A stretch of DNA of 64,000 nt from Gammaproteobacteria bacterium (GCA_029884455.1 JAOUHU010000003.1:47697-111696), one strand, 5' to 3'. Numbered from the stretch's first letter, positions 35,901 to 49,700 are shown. The notes: a model not told the origin generated them from the sequence alone. Made by a program: numbers and translations.

Positions 35901-37040
35901 TTAATGTGGCAGAAGTTTTCGGTGCGAATGAATGGACATCAGAATACCGAATCCTGCCATCAGCGTCACCATCGATGTTCCGCCAAAACTGACCAGCGGC
36001 AATGGAACGCCAACGACCGGCAGCAATCCTGAGACCATTGCCGTATTAACGAATACATAGATAAAGAAGGTCAGGCTGATCGATCCGGCCAGTAAGCGCG
36101 AAAAAGTATCCGGCGCCTGCATCGCAATATAAAGACCGCGGCCGATGACAAACAGGTACAGGCATAGCAGCGACAGTACGCCGAGCAAACCCAGTTCTTC
36201 GCCAATCACGGCGAAAATGAAATCTGTCTCGCGCTCCGGCAAATATTTCAGCTGCGCCTGCGAGCCATTGGTCCAGCCCTTGCCGAACAGGCCACCGGAA
36301 CCAATCGCAATTTTGGACTGGATGATGTTGTAACCGGCGCCGAGCGGATCGCTGGTGGGGTCGATCAGGGTCAGTACGCGTTGTTTCTGGTAGTCCTCCA
36401 TGAACTGCCAGAGTCCATAAGCGCCCGGTACTGACAGCACGGCAAGCGTCAGCATGAATCGTATCGGCAGCCCGGCAAGCACAATGACGATCAGGCCGGA
36501 TGCAGCCACCAGCAAAGCGGTGCCGAGATCCGGTTGACGCGCGATCAATACGGTTGGCAGGACGATCAGGGCAAACAGCACCATCAGCTGGCCGAAGCGC
36601 GGCGGCAGCGGCCGTTCATGCAAATACCAGGCGGCCATCATCGGCACCGCGAGCTTCATGATTTCGGAGGGTTGAAAACGGATACCCACATCGAGCCAGC
36701 GGCGTGCGCCCTGGCTGACTTCGCCGGTTGTCAGTACCAGCACCAGCAGCACCAGTCCGGCGAGAAAGCCCCATGGCGTCCAGCGGCGCAAGAAATCCGG
36801 CGGCATCTGCGCGACGATAAACATGCCAAGCAGCGCAATACCGAGACGGACTACCTGGCTAAGCCACAGGCGCATGTTTTCGCCAACCGCGCTGTACAGC
36901 ACGACCAGGCCCAGGCCGCAAATCAGCAGCAGGCCGCCGAGCAGCGGTCCATCGATGTTGAGGCGGCGCATGATGCGGCCGAGATCGCTGAGTGGTGCGG
37001 CTTTCCCGGACTCCAGTAACTGCGGTTCACTGCGTGCCAT
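35901..37040 (-). CDS. rodA: peptidoglycan glycosyltransferase RodA
   Basis: RodA (MrdB), 379 residues with about ten membrane segments, the SEDS-family polymerase of the elongasome. SEDS signatures are RWLDVGIRFQPSEIMKLAVPM near residue 112, LIARQPDLGTALLV near 165, GWTNGSQAQLKYLPERETDFIFAVIGEELG near 260 (in pieces), and GVPLPLVSFGGTSM near 350. It overlaps the end of mrdA by 14 bp and works with that transpeptidase. Confidence 0.96.
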   Translation of the reverse strand: MARSEPQLLESGKAAPLSDLGRIMRRLNIDGPLLGGLLLICGLGLVVLYSAVGENMRLWLSQVVRLGIALLGMFIVAQMPPDFLRRWTPWGFLAGLVLLVLVLTTGEVSQGARRWLDVGIRFQPSEIMKLAVPMMAAWYLHERPLPPRFGQLMVLFALIVLPTVLIARQPDLGTALLVAASGLIVIVLAGLPIRFMLTLAVLSVPGAYGLWQFMEDYQKQRVLTLIDPTSDPLGAGYNIIQSKIAIGSGGLFGKGWTNGSQAQLKYLPERETDFIFAVIGEELGLLGVLSLLCLYLFVIGRGLYIAMQAPDTFSRLLAGSISLTFFIYVFVNTAMVSGLLPVVGVPLPLVSFGGTSMVTLMAGFGILMSIHSHRKLLPH

Positions 37041-38922
37041 GAACGCCGTATCCGAGGTATGTGTCCATTAACTGGCGCGCTATCGGGGCTGCGACGCGGC
37101 TTCCGCTGGAGCCATTTTCGACGATGACGGCGACGGCAATGCGCGGATTCTCCAATGGCGCAAAGGCTACAAATAGTGCGTGGTCGCGCAACAGCTCGTC
37201 GATCAGTTCTTCGTCGTATTCCTCATCCTGTGCCACCGAGAACACCTGTGCCGTACCGCTCTTGCCGGCCATCTCGTATTTCGCGTTCGCACCGGCCGCA
37301 CGAGCCGTGCCGCGGGCCCCCTGCATCACCGCGTGCATACCTTCAATCGCGACATCCCAGCTCTGTTCGTCGTTGAGGCGAATGTCGGCGAGCTTTAGCG
37401 GCGGGTACATCGTGCGTTCGCCCGTCAAGGTGTTCTCCGAGGCCGCGACCAGGTGCGGCTGGTAGCGTGTGCCGCGAGTAGCTACCGTTGCAATGGCGCT
37501 GGCGAGTTGCAGCGGCGTTGCCAGCATGTAGCCCTGGCCGATCGATGCAATCACGGTCTCACCCGGGTACCACTTGCGGTCATAGTCGCTGAATGTGCGC
37601 TGTTTCCACTCGGTCGAGGGAACCAGGCCCTCGTGTTCGCCGCTGATATCGATACCTGTGGCATGCCCCAGTCCGAACATATCGAGGTACCTGTGCATGT
37701 TGTCGATACCGATGTCGTTGCTGATTTCATAGAAATAGACGTCGCAGGATTGGGTCAGGGCCTCGAGAAGATCAACGCGGCCGTGACCTTCGGGTCTCCA
37801 GTCACGGTAGCGATGTGTTGAATTCGGCAGAGTGAAATAACCACGGCACAGCGTGGTGTGCTGCAGATTGGTCGCGCCGGACTCCAGCGCGGCGAGCGCC
37901 AGCATGGGTTTGATCGTGGAACCGGGTGGGTAGGCGCCGCGGATTGCGCGGTTGAACAATGGACGTGTCAGGTTGTCCTGCAACTCTGCGTATTGTGCGG
38001 TGTTCATGCCAACGGCGAACAGGTTTGGGTCGAAACTTGGCGTACTGACCAGCGCCAGAATTTCGCCACTCCAGGGGTCGATCGCCACGACGGCGCCACG
38101 CTTGTTTTCAAGAGCCTTGCTGGCCACCAGTTGCAGGTCGAGATCAAGACTCAGGTAGAGATCGTCGCCGGGCGCAGGAGCCTGGTTGGCGGGCAGCGCC
38201 TCGGTCAGATCGCGCGAATCACTGGGCACCTGCCGGCCGAGCGCATTGGTCACGACATTGTCGTAACCGACTTCGCCATGCAGCTGTTCCTCGTAGCGAC
38301 TTTCGATGCCGGTCTTGCCAGTGTGCGCGGTTCCGGCGTAGGCCGACCCTCCGAGTCGCTGCAAGTCTTCTTTTGACAAGGCGCCGACGTAGCCGACCGC
38401 GTGTGCAACCGCAGGGCCGTGTGGGTAGTGGCGAATCAGGCGCGGCTGAAAATCGACGCCCTGGAATCGCGGTCGCTGAATGGCAAAATTTGCAATTTCC
38501 TCGTCCGTGAGTCGCAACTTGAGGGTAACCGGCTTAAAACGCGGCCCGCTGCGCGCCAGTTCCTTGAAGTTGTCGATGTCCTCGGTGGCAATCAGTTGCA
38601 TGGCTGCGAGGCGTAACAGGGTATCGTCAAGATCTGCAACCTGCTCTGGAATCATCTCCAGCTGATAGGCCGGCAGGTTCTCGGCCAGCACGCGTCCTTT
38701 GCGATCGTAAATCAGGCCGCGCGTTGGCGGCACAGCTTCGATCCGGTACCGATTGCCCTGCGATTGCTCGGCAAACAGCTCGTAGTTAATTACCTGTAAC
38801 TGCACCAGCCTGGCAACCACGACGCCGAGCAACAGAATTGCCATGCTTGAAGTCATCGCCACGCGCGCCACGAACAAACGGCGTTCCGAGTGATGATCCT
38901 TGATAGGCGCCAGCAAGCGCAT
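37027..38922 (-). CDS. mrdA: penicillin-binding protein 2
   Basis: PBP2, 631 residues, the elongation transpeptidase paired with RodA. One N-terminal membrane anchor (about 25-45) precedes the dimerisation region (PPTRGLIYDRKGRVLAEN near 85) and the transpeptidase domain. Active-site motifs are STIK in PPGSTIKPMLALAAL near residue 330, SCDVYFYEI near 390 (SxD), and KSGTAQV near 545. Length and order in the mre operon are normal. Confidence 0.96.
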   Translation of the reverse strand: MRLLAPIKDHHSERRLFVARVAMTSSMAILLLGVVVARLVQLQVINYELFAEQSQGNRYRIEAVPPTRGLIYDRKGRVLAENLPAYQLEMIPEQVADLDDTLLRLAAMQLIATEDIDNFKELARSGPRFKPVTLKLRLTDEEIANFAIQRPRFQGVDFQPRLIRHYPHGPAVAHAVGYVGALSKEDLQRLGGSAYAGTAHTGKTGIESRYEEQLHGEVGYDNVVTNALGRQVPSDSRDLTEALPANQAPAPGDDLYLSLDLDLQLVASKALENKRGAVVAIDPWSGEILALVSTPSFDPNLFAVGMNTAQYAELQDNLTRPLFNRAIRGAYPPGSTIKPMLALAALESGATNLQHTTLCRGYFTLPNSTHRYRDWRPEGHGRVDLLEALTQSCDVYFYEISNDIGIDNMHRYLDMFGLGHATGIDISGEHEGLVPSTEWKQRTFSDYDRKWYPGETVIASIGQGYMLATPLQLASAIATVATRGTRYQPHLVAASENTLTGERTMYPPLKLADIRLNDEQSWDVAIEGMHAVMQGARGTARAAGANAKYEMAGKSGTAQVFSVAQDEEYDEELIDELLRDHALFVAFAPLENPRIAVAVIVENGSSGSRVAAPIARQLMDTYLGYGVHGTQ

Positions 38923-39405
38923 TTATTGGGCCCGCATGCGCGCACCGTGCAATAACATTGTGACCAACGGCCAGAAAATTGCACCACTGATCACCGGTGC
39001 CCAATAATGTATCGCCGCAACCGGCACGCCGGCAACGCCGTTGGTCCAGAACAAAATGAACTGATACAAAGCGAGCAGCGAAAAAACGGTGGCCGTCAGC
39101 TGCGACACGGGGAACACCCGCATCAGAAGGTGCAGCCGGACGGTGACAAAAACCACTATACAAAGTGCCAGTGCATGCTGGCCGAGCAGTGTTCCCTGGG
39201 CGACATCAAGCACCAGGCCGGCCAACCAGGCCGAGCCGACGCTCCAGCTGCGCGGCAGCCAGATTGCCCAATAAATAAGTGTCAACGTCAACCAGTCGGG
39301 GCGGAACGTCACCGCCCAGTCGGGCAGCGGTGCGATCATGACCATGAGCGCAACGACGATACTAACTACGACGGGCAGTCGCCTTGCAGGCGCGGCGCTA
39401 CTCAT
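38923..39405 (-). CDS. mreD: rod shape-determining protein MreD
   Basis: MreD, 160 residues, a small integral membrane protein of the elongasome with about five hydrophobic segments. DWLTLTLIYWAIWLPRSW and WLAGLVLDVAQGTLLGQHALA match the family. The ATG at 39405 overlaps the mreC stop (ATGAGTAG), giving a shorter and more typical N terminus than the frame start at 39426. Confidence 0.92.
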   Translation of the reverse strand: MSSAAPARRLPVVVSIVVALMVMIAPLPDWAVTFRPDWLTLTLIYWAIWLPRSWSVGSAWLAGLVLDVAQGTLLGQHALALCIVVFVTVRLHLLMRVFPVSQLTATVFSLLALYQFILFWTNGVAGVPVAAIHYWAPVISGAIFWPLVTMLLHGARMRAQ

Positions 39406-40258
39406 TGGCGCCTTCCGCCGCAGCACCGGCCCATATCAGCAGGACCTCACGAACCTGGTCGAGCGCCGATGATGGCACCGCCGTGACATCGGCAAATGGC
39501 TCCTGCGGGATGCGATTGACGCTGTCCACGACAGCAACCGGATAACCGGCCGGGAAAGCGCCGCCGAGACCCGATGTCACCAGCACATCGCCGGCACGAA
39601 TGTCCGCGTTATTCGGCAGAAACGGTAAATCGAGGCGGTCAAAAGCGCCCGTGCCCTTGGCAATTGTGCGCAAACCATTGCGGCTCACTTCGATCGGCAA
39701 GGCGTGGCTTGGGTCGCTGATCAGGATTGCCTGTGACGTCGTTAGCCCTACCTCAAGTACCTGTCCGACAACGCCGTTTGCATCGACGATGGCCTGGCCC
39801 TCGTAGACTCCGTCGCGCGTGCCGATGCCAATGACAATATTGTGTCGGTAAGGGTTGGCGTCGACCGACAGTATTTCAGCAACGCGAATATCGTCATGTG
39901 AACGCGCTCGTGCATCCAGCAATTTTCGCAAGCGATCGTTTTCTGCGCGCAACGCCGTAAGTTGCAAGAGCTCGGCCCGGGTCAGCAGTCGCTCCGCCTC
40001 GAGGCGCGCGAGTTCTGACTGTAGTGCACCGCGATCCGCGACACTGTCGGTGAGCCAGTTCCAGAGCCGAAATGGCGCATCGACCACGATCTGCACCGGG
40101 TACACGGCCGCGCCAATGGCCTTGCGCAGTGCATCGAGATGATTTTGCCGGTGATCTATGACCATGAGCACGATGCTCATTGCGATACAGGCAAGTACCC
40201 GGATGCCGAGTGCCGGAATTCTCGCCAGATTCGCGTTATCGCTGCGGTATATGGCCAT
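39398..40258 (-). CDS. mreC: rod shape-determining protein MreC
   Basis: MreC, 286 residues, a bitopic periplasmic protein that bridges MreB/RodZ to PBP2. One membrane segment (about 17-35), a coiled coil (about 65-105, ELARLEAERLLTRAELLQL), then a beta-rich domain with GIGTRDGVYEGQAIVDANGVVGQV near 145 and DVLVTSGLGGAFPAGYPV near 220. Located between mreB and mreD. Confidence 0.95.
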   Translation of the reverse strand: MAIYRSDNANLARIPALGIRVLACIAMSIVLMVIDHRQNHLDALRKAIGAAVYPVQIVVDAPFRLWNWLTDSVADRGALQSELARLEAERLLTRAELLQLTALRAENDRLRKLLDARARSHDDIRVAEILSVDANPYRHNIVIGIGTRDGVYEGQAIVDANGVVGQVLEVGLTTSQAILISDPSHALPIEVSRNGLRTIAKGTGAFDRLDLPFLPNNADIRAGDVLVTSGLGGAFPAGYPVAVVDSVNRIPQEPFADVTAVPSSALDQVREVLLIWAGAAAEGANE

Positions 40259-40286
40259 TGCGAGCTAGCCTACCCCTGATGGTGAC

Positions 40287-41369
<1,083 letters not shown>

Positions 41370-41381
41370 CTAACAATGCGC

Positions 41382-41410
41382 AGGACAATGCACAAGGCGG
41401 CGTGTATCAT
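41382..41410 (+). promoter_or_regulatory. likely promoter of gatCAB
   Basis: AGGACA (41382-41387) and TATCAT (41405-41410) are separated by 17 bases, about 55 bases before the gatC start, within the 136-bp divergent gap with mreB. Confidence 0.42.
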
Positions 41411-41466
41411 TGCGGTCGCGCGCGCCCCTGGTCGGATCACGCGCCAGGAATAGCAGGATTTCTCGC

Positions 41467-41754
41467 GTGTCACTCGATAAAGATCAGGTTCAGCACATAG
41501 CAATGCTGGCGAGGCTCAAACTCGCCGACGACGAGTTTGCCGAAACAGTGCAGAAACTGTCGCGCATTGTCGCTTTTGTCGACCAGCTAAGCCAGGCTAG
41601 CACAGACGGTGTCACTCCCATGGCGCATCCGCTCAACGCAATACAGCGGCTGCGGGCTGATGTGATCACCGAAGCGGACGATCGGGACCATTTGCAGCAA
41701 AATGCCGGCGCCGTGCAGGACGGCCTTTACCTCGTACCCAAAGTCATCGAGTAG
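41467..41754 (+). CDS. gatC: aspartyl/glutamyl-tRNA amidotransferase subunit C
   Basis: GatC, 95 residues, the small stabilising subunit of the GatCAB amidotransferase. MSLDKDQVQHIAMLARLKL, the central helix and MAHPLNAIQRLRADVITE match the family. The GTG at 41467 (CAGGA upstream) is preferred; the frame from 41410 would add an atypical basic leader overlapping the promoter. gatA follows 3 bp after the stop. Confidence 0.94.
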   Translation: MSLDKDQVQHIAMLARLKLADDEFAETVQKLSRIVAFVDQLSQASTDGVTPMAHPLNAIQRLRADVITEADDRDHLQQNAGAVQDGLYLVPKVIE

Positions 41755-41757
41755 CTC

Positions 41758-43224
41758 ATGACCGCGGAACTGCACCTGCTGACGTTGACGCAAATCGCGG
41801 CCGGTCTCCGGCAAAGCGAGTTCTCGGCGCTTGAATTGACTGAGTTATTGCTGCGACGGATCGAAGCCAGCGACCAGTCGCTGAATGCCTTCATCACGGT
41901 GACCGCGGAACAGGCGATGCAGGCCGCGAAACGGGCGGATGCGGAGCGGGTCGCCGGTCGGGGCGGGGTCCTGAACGGCCTGCCGCTGGTGCACAAGGAC
42001 ATCTTTTGTACGCGCGACGTGCTGACCAGCTGTGGTTCGCACATGCTCGATAATTTTGTTGCGCCCTATGACGCCACGGTTGTGGAACGCTTTGCAAACG
42101 CCGGCGCCGTTATGCTGGGCAAGACCAATATGGACGAGTTCGCCATGGGCTCGTCAAACGAGACGAGCTTTTTTGGCCCGGTACGTAATCCCTGGGATCT
42201 CGAGCGCACGCCGGGCGGTTCCTCGGGCGGATCGTCGGCTGCGGTGGCTGCAAGGCTGGCACCGGCGGCCACGGGCACGGACACGGGAGGCTCCATTCGC
42301 CAGCCGGCCGCGCTAACCGGGACGGTCGGACTCAAGCCGACCTACGGGCGCGTTTCCCGCTACGGCATGATTGCCTTCGCATCGAGCCTTGACCAGGCTG
42401 GCGTCATCACGCGATCGGCAGAAGACGCGGCGCTGCTGCTCGGCGTCATGGCCGGTTTCGATGCGCGAGACTCCACCTGCATTGATCACCCGGTGCCCGA
42501 TTACGTGGCGCAGTTATCCGGGTCGCTCAAAGGCCTGCGCGTCGGTATCGTGCGGCAACATTTCGACGCCGGACTTGATGCCAACACTGCGCTCGCCGTC
42601 AAGGCCGCGCTGGACGTACTCAAGGCCCAGGGCGCGACCCTGACCGAAGTGGATTTGCCCAATCTCGATTTGTCGGTACCCACTTATTATGTGGTTGCGC
42701 CGGCGGAATGCTCCTCGAACCTGTCCCGATTTGATGGTGTGCGTTTTGGCCATCGTGCCGCGGATCCAAAGGACTTGTTCGACTTGTATTGCCGCAGCCG
42801 CGGCGAGGGCTTTGGTGCCGAGGTTAAGCGCCGCATCATGACCGGCACCTACGTGCTGTCAGCCGGCTACTACGACGCCTATTACCTCAAGGCGCAACAG
42901 GTCCGGCAACTGATTGCCGAGGATTTTCGCAAGGCTTTCAGCGAAGTCGACGTGATTGCGGGGCCAACGGCACCAACGCCGGCCTTCAGGCTCGGCGACA
43001 AGACCGATGACCCGATTACGATGTACCTGAACGACATTTACACCATTGGCGCCAACCTCGCTGGCCTGCCGGCAATTTCGACACCCTGCGGATTTGCCGA
43101 TGGCTTGCCGGTCGGCCTGCACCTGGTTGGTCCGCATTGGGGCGAGGCAGCGGTCCTGCGCTGCGCGCACCAGTACCAGCTGCAAACCGACTGGCACCTG
43201 GCGTGCCCGGAGGCGTTCCGGTGA
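41758..43224 (+). CDS. gatA: aspartyl/glutamyl-tRNA amidotransferase subunit A
   Basis: GatA, 488 residues, the amidase subunit that releases ammonia from glutamine to convert Glu-tRNA-Gln or Asp-tRNA-Asn. The Ser-cisSer-Lys triad lies in [12 protein letters not shown] near residue 80 and [15 protein letters not shown] near 155, with [14 protein letters not shown] near 175. Stop overlaps the gatB start by GTGA. Confidence 0.97.
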   Translation: MTAELHLLTLTQIAAGLRQSEFSALELTELLLRRIEASDQSLNAFITVTAEQAMQAAKRADAERVAGRGGVLNGLPLVHKDIFCTRDVLTSCGSHMLDNFVAPYDATVVERFANAGAVMLGKTNMDEFAMGSSNETSFFGPVRNPWDLERTPGGSSGGSSAAVAARLAPAATGTDTGGSIRQPAALTGTVGLKPTYGRVSRYGMIAFASSLDQAGVITRSAEDAALLLGVMAGFDARDSTCIDHPVPDYVAQLSGSLKGLRVGIVRQHFDAGLDANTALAVKAALDVLKAQGATLTEVDLPNLDLSVPTYYVVAPAECSSNLSRFDGVRFGHRAADPKDLFDLYCRSRGEGFGAEVKRRIMTGTYVLSAGYYDAYYLKAQQVRQLIAEDFRKAFSEVDVIAGPTAPTPAFRLGDKTDDPITMYLNDIYTIGANLAGLPAISTPCGFADGLPVGLHLVGPHWGEAAVLRCAHQYQLQTDWHLACPEAFR

Positions 43225-44663
43225 ACCGCAACTGGCAAGTGGTTATCGGGCTGGAGATTCATACCCAGCTCGCTACCCGCAGCAAGATTTTTTCCGGTGC
43301 ATCGACATCGTATGGCGCGGCACCGAACACGCAAGCCTGCCTCGTCGATCTTGGTTATCCGGGCGTGTTGCCGGTACTCAATGGCGAAGTCGTACGTATG
43401 GCGTGCAAGTTTGGCCTGGCGGTAAATGCATCGATCGCCAGGCGCTCTGTGTTTGCACGCAAGAACTACTTCTATCCGGATCTCCCCAAGGGCTACCAGA
43501 TCAGCCAGTACGAGTTGCCGATCGTGGAACATGGCGAGCTGTTTATCCAGGACGACGATGGCAATGAAAAGCGCATCGGTATCACGCGCGCGCACCTTGA
43601 AGAGGATGCCGGCAAGTCTATTCATGAAGGCCTTGATCAATACTCGGGCATCGACCTGAACAGGGCCGGCACGCCGTTGCTCGAAATCGTATCGGAACCG
43701 GATCTGCGCTCGGCCAAGGAAGCGGTTGCCTACATGCGCAAGATTCACTCGATTGTTCGCTATCTCGGCATTTCTGACGGCAACATGCAGGAAGGCTCGT
43801 TTCGCTGCGATGCCAATGTCTCGGTGCGGCCGCGCGGCCAGCAGGTGCTCGGCACACGCACCGAACTAAAGAACCTGAATTCGTTCCGCTTTGTCGAAAA
43901 GGCCATCAATTACGAAGTGCAGCGACAGATCGAGCTGATCGAGGATGGCGGCAGCGTGCGGCAGGAAACACGACTGTACGATGCGGACAAAGATGAAACG
44001 CGTTCGATGCGATCCAAGGAAGAAGCCAACGATTATCGTTACTTCCCCGACCCCGACCTTTTGCCAGTGGAAATCGAGCCAGCCGTTGTCGAGCAACTGC
44101 GTGCATCGCTACCGGAATTGCCGGGTGCCAAGAAGCAGCGGTTTGTCAGGGAGTACGAGCTCAAGAATGACGATGCCGATATCCTCACGGCCAGTCGAGC
44201 GCTTGCAGACTATTTTGAAGCGGCGGTGGCGTCGAGCAGTGCACAGGCGCAGGCGGTTGCAAACTGGGTGTTAGGCGACCTTTCGGCGGCGCTGAATCGC
44301 GACAGCCTTGATATTGGCGACAGCAAGATCCCGGCAAGTGAACTTGCTGGCCTGGTTGATCGCATTGCCGACAGCACTATCTCCGGCAAGATTGCCAAAG
44401 AAGTCTTCGAGGCCATGTGGGCAGGCGAGGGCAGCGCCGACGCAGTCATCGCATCCCGCGGCCTGCAGCAAATTACAGACGATTCGGCCATCGAAGCTGT
44501 CGTCGATGCGGTCATCGCGGCAAATCCGTCGCAGGTAGCCGAGTACCGGTCAGGCAAGGACAAGCTGTTCGGCTTCTTTGTTGGCAAAGTCATGCAGCAG
44601 ACCGGTGGCAAGGCCAATCCCGGCCAGGTCAACGCCATTCTCAAGGCCAGGCTCGGCAAATAG
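43221..44663 (+). CDS. gatB: aspartyl/glutamyl-tRNA amidotransferase subunit B
   Basis: GatB, 480 residues, the kinase subunit that activates the tRNA-bound glutamate or aspartate. Signatures are [22 protein letters not shown] at the start (in pieces), [21 protein letters not shown] near residue 88, [10 protein letters not shown] near 130 and a C-terminal YqeY-like helical tail ([20 protein letters not shown]). The GTG at 43221 is supported by the GTGA overlap with gatA; the upstream extension lies inside gatA. Confidence 0.97.
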   Translation: MNRNWQVVIGLEIHTQLATRSKIFSGASTSYGAAPNTQACLVDLGYPGVLPVLNGEVVRMACKFGLAVNASIARRSVFARKNYFYPDLPKGYQISQYELPIVEHGELFIQDDDGNEKRIGITRAHLEEDAGKSIHEGLDQYSGIDLNRAGTPLLEIVSEPDLRSAKEAVAYMRKIHSIVRYLGISDGNMQEGSFRCDANVSVRPRGQQVLGTRTELKNLNSFRFVEKAINYEVQRQIELIEDGGSVRQETRLYDADKDETRSMRSKEEANDYRYFPDPDLLPVEIEPAVVEQLRASLPELPGAKKQRFVREYELKNDDADILTASRALADYFEAAVASSSAQAQAVANWVLGDLSAALNRDSLDIGDSKIPASELAGLVDRIADSTISGKIAKEVFEAMWAGEGSADAVIASRGLQQITDDSAIEAVVDAVIAANPSQVAEYRSGKDKLFGFFVGKVMQQTGGKANPGQVNAILKARLGK

Positions 44664-44685
44664 TCCTGCATGACGCGGCCCGCAA

Positions 44686-44939
44686 GAGGCTGTCATGCTG
44701 GCGACTCCTTCCGGATCACTACACGGCCGTCGGTCCGGTCATTTCTCGCCGGAATGGCTCGCTTCGCTGCGCTTTAGTTCTCGGCGAGAAACGCCCCTCC
44801 CAACGGCCTTGCGAGTATCGATCGGGGTCGGCGGGCGGGATGTTCTTCGACCGAAGTAAAGCGCAGCGAAGCGAGCCATGAGGGAGAGGAATATCCCGCT
44901 CGCCGACTTAGTAAGGAAAATCGCCAGCATGACAGCCTC
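44686..44939. repeat. 254-bp multi-palindromic intergenic element
   Basis: This region between gatB and the methionine operon is built of inverted repeats. Outer arms, 19 bp, perfect: 44686-44704 and 44921-44939. Inner arms, 23 bp, perfect: 44754-44776 and 44857-44879. A 9-bp stem (44743-44751 with 44782-44790) encloses the left inner arm, and a 15-bp stem with one mismatch (44827-44841 with 44893-44907) encloses the right inner arm. So two stem-loops carry mutually complementary loops within one outer stem. No transposase is present and no clear target duplication is seen. It could be a MITE, a REP/BIME-type element or a structured RNA. The whole 380-bp gap (44664-45043) holds no convincing gene. 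Confidence 0.85.
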
Positions 44940-44993
44940 CTACGGCCTGGCGGCCTTCCGCGACGTCCTCGTTTGGTTGTCGCCAGGCACCTG

Positions 44994-45002
44994 TGCTATG
45001 CT
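44994..45002 (+). promoter_or_regulatory. extended -10 promoter of the arsR-metF-metH operon
   Basis: TGCTATGCT matches an extended -10 (TGN plus TATGCT). TTGTCG at 44977-44982 is a candidate -35 with a short 14-base spacer. Transcription would start near 45009, leaving a leader of about 35 bases containing the AT-rich repeat. Confidence 0.33.
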
Positions 45003-45027
45003 GCCGTGCCGAAAAAATAAAGAAAAC

Positions 45028-45042
45028 TTTATATATTTATAT
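45028..45042 (+). promoter_or_regulatory. AT-rich direct repeat, candidate operator
   Basis: TTTATAT occurs twice with an 8-base period (45028-45034 and 45036-45042) in a purely A/T stretch directly before the regulator's ATG, in otherwise GC-rich DNA. ArsR-family operators are commonly AT-rich, so autoregulation is plausible. No Shine-Dalgarno sequence precedes the ATG. Confidence 0.35.
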
Positions 45043-45043
45043 T

Positions 45044-46791
<1,748 letters not shown>

Positions 46792-46795
46792 ACTG

Positions 46796-49700
46796 ATGCC
46801 AGCTGATCGCCAAAAACGAATTGCTTCGATGTTCGATGCGCTGGCTGAGCGCATCCTGTTGCTGGACGGTGCCATGGGCACCATGATTCAGAGCTTTGCA
46901 TTGCATGAAGACCACTACCGTGGTGAACGTTTTGCAGATTGGGCGACTGACCTGCGGGGCAACAATGATCTGCTTACGCTGACTCGGCCTGAAGTCATTC
47001 GCGACATTCATCGCCAGTTTCTCGCGGCAGGCGCTGATATCCTTGAGACCAATACATTTAACTCCAATGCGCCGTCGATGGGCGACTATGGTATGCAAGC
47101 GTTGGTGCCGGAGTTAAACCTGGCCGCCGCACGGCTGGCGCGCGAATGTGCGGACGAGCATGCAGCAAAAGTCAGGGCGCCACGTTTCGTCGCGGGAGTG
47201 CTCGGACCGACCAATCGCACAGCCTCGATTTCGCCCGACGTCAACGACCCGGGTTTCCGCAATATCTATTTTGACGACCTCGTGCATACCTATGAACAGG
47301 CCGCGGCCGCGCTCATCGAAGGCGGCGTCGATTTCCTGATGGTGGAAACAATCTTCGATACGCTGAACGCCAAGGCTGCCATCTACGCCATCAAACGGAG
47401 CTTCAGAAGCGCCGGGGTTTCATTGCCGGTGATGATCTCGGGCACGATCACGGACGCCTCCGGGCGGACCTTGTCGGGGCAGACCGGCGAGGCCTTCTGG
47501 AACTCGGTAAGCCATGCTGATCCCTTCATGGTCGGATTCAATTGTGCCCTGGGCGCAAGCGAGTTACGGCCATATGTGAGCGAACTTGCGCGTATCGTCA
47601 CAACCGGCGTCTCCGCTCACCCGAACGCCGGATTGCCGAATGAATTCGGTGAGTACGATGAAACTCCCGAACAAATGGCGGCGGTCATTGCAGAATTTGC
47701 CGAGAGCGGTTTCGTCAATATGGTTGGCGGTTGCTGCGGTACGCGGCCTGAACATATCCGGGCGTTGCGTGAGGCTATTAAAAATATCGCGCCACGAGTG
47801 CTGGCAACGCCGCCAAAGCGGTGTCGCGTGTCGGGACTCGAGCCACTGAACATCGGCCCCGACGATTTGTTCGTCAACGTTGGTGAACGTTGCAACGTCA
47901 CCGGCTCGGCGGTGTTCAGAAAACTGATTGAGGCGGACGACTATGCCGCCGCGGTGCAGATAGCCAGAGACCAAGTCGCCGACGGCGCGCAGATCATCGA
48001 TGTGAATATGGACGAGGGCATGCTCGACTCCGAGCGGGCGATGCAGACATTCCTGCACCTGATCGCGTCGGAGCCCGACGTCGCACGCCTGCCGATCATG
48101 ATTGATTCGTCGAAATGGTCGGTGATCGAGGCAGGCCTGAAATGCGTGCAGGGCAAGGCGATCGTCAATTCAATCAGTCTTAAGGAAGGCGAAGAATCGT
48201 TTATCCGCCAGGCGGAACTTGTGCGTGCCTACGGTGCCGCCGTTATCGTCATGGCATTTGATGAACAAGGTCAGGCCGATACGGTCGAGCGTAAAGTCGA
48301 TATCTGCAAACGCTGCTACGGGATCCTGACCGAGGTGGTTGGTTTCGACCCGACCGACATCATCTTTGACCCGAATATTTTTGCTGTGGCGACCGGCATT
48401 GAGGAGCACGCGCGCTACGGTCTCGATTTTATAGAGGCGACGCGGCGCATCAAGGCGGAGATACCTGGCGTGCTGGTCAGTGGTGGCGTCAGTAATGTGT
48501 CTTTTTCGTTTCGTGGCAATAACGTGGTCCGCGAAGCGATTCATTCGGTGTTCCTGTATCACGCCATTCGCGCCGGCATGGACATGGGTATTGTCAACGC
48601 CGGGCAGCTGGCGATCTACGAGGATTTGCCGCGCGACTTGCGTGACGCGGTGGAGGATGTCGTGCTGTGCCGGCGTGCCGATGCCACCGAGAGGTTGCTC
48701 GAGGTGGCCGAGCGATTCCGCGGCCAGGCGTCGGGCGCACAGGCGCGTGCGCAGGATCTTGGCTGGCGCAAGGAGCCGGTCGAAAAACGACTGGAATATG
48801 CCCTGGTCAACGGCATTGACGAGTATGTGGTCGCGGATGCCGAAGAAGCGCGGTTAGGCGCAGAGCGGCCGCTGGACGTTATTGAGGGCCCGCTCATGGC
48901 TGGGATGAACGTGGTCGGGGACCTGTTTGGCGCCGGCAAGATGTTCCTGCCGCAGGTCGTCAAGTCAGCGCGCGTCATGAAGAAGGCGGTTGGCCACCTG
49001 GTTCCGTTTATCGAGGAGCAGCAGGACGGTGCGGTGAAGTCGAATGGCAAGATTGTCATGGCGACCGTCAAAGGCGATGTGCACGACATTGGCAAGAACA
49101 TCGTCGGTGTGGTACTGCAGTGCAACAATTTTGAGGTCATTGACCTGGGCGTGATGGTGCCCTGCGAAAAGATCCTGGAGACGGCCCGGCGCGAGAACGC
49201 ACAAATGATTGGCCTGTCCGGCCTGATTACGCCGTCGCTCGATGAAATGGTGCACGTTGCCGGCGAGATGCAGCGCCAGGGATTTGAGTTGCCGCTGTTG
49301 ATCGGCGGCGCGACCACGTCACCGGCGCATACTGCGGTCAAAATTGAACCGAAATACTCCGGGCCAGTGATCTATGTCAAGGATGCCTCGCGTTCCGTCG
49401 GTGTTGCCCAGGCCCTGGTCGAACCGGATACGTGCAAGCAGCTGGTCGAAAAGGCGCGCAGCGACAATAGACGACGTCGTGAACAGCATTCGCAAAAGAC
49501 GCGACTCAGCCCGCAGTTGTCGATTGTCGATGCGCGCGAGCGCCGGCACCGCTGCGACTGGGACAGCTATGTACCGCCATTGCCGGGATTCCTGGGCCTG
49601 CGTGTCCTGCAGGAAATCAATCTCGAAGAGCTAAGCAGGTATATCGACTGGATGCCATTTTTCAATGCCTGGGAGTTTCATGGCAAGTTTCCGGACATCC

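Noticed and set aside
44739..44930. 63-residue open frame within the palindromic element
   Set aside because: It spans the inverted repeats, lacks a ribosome binding site and its Arg/Ser-rich translation follows from the repeats themselves.
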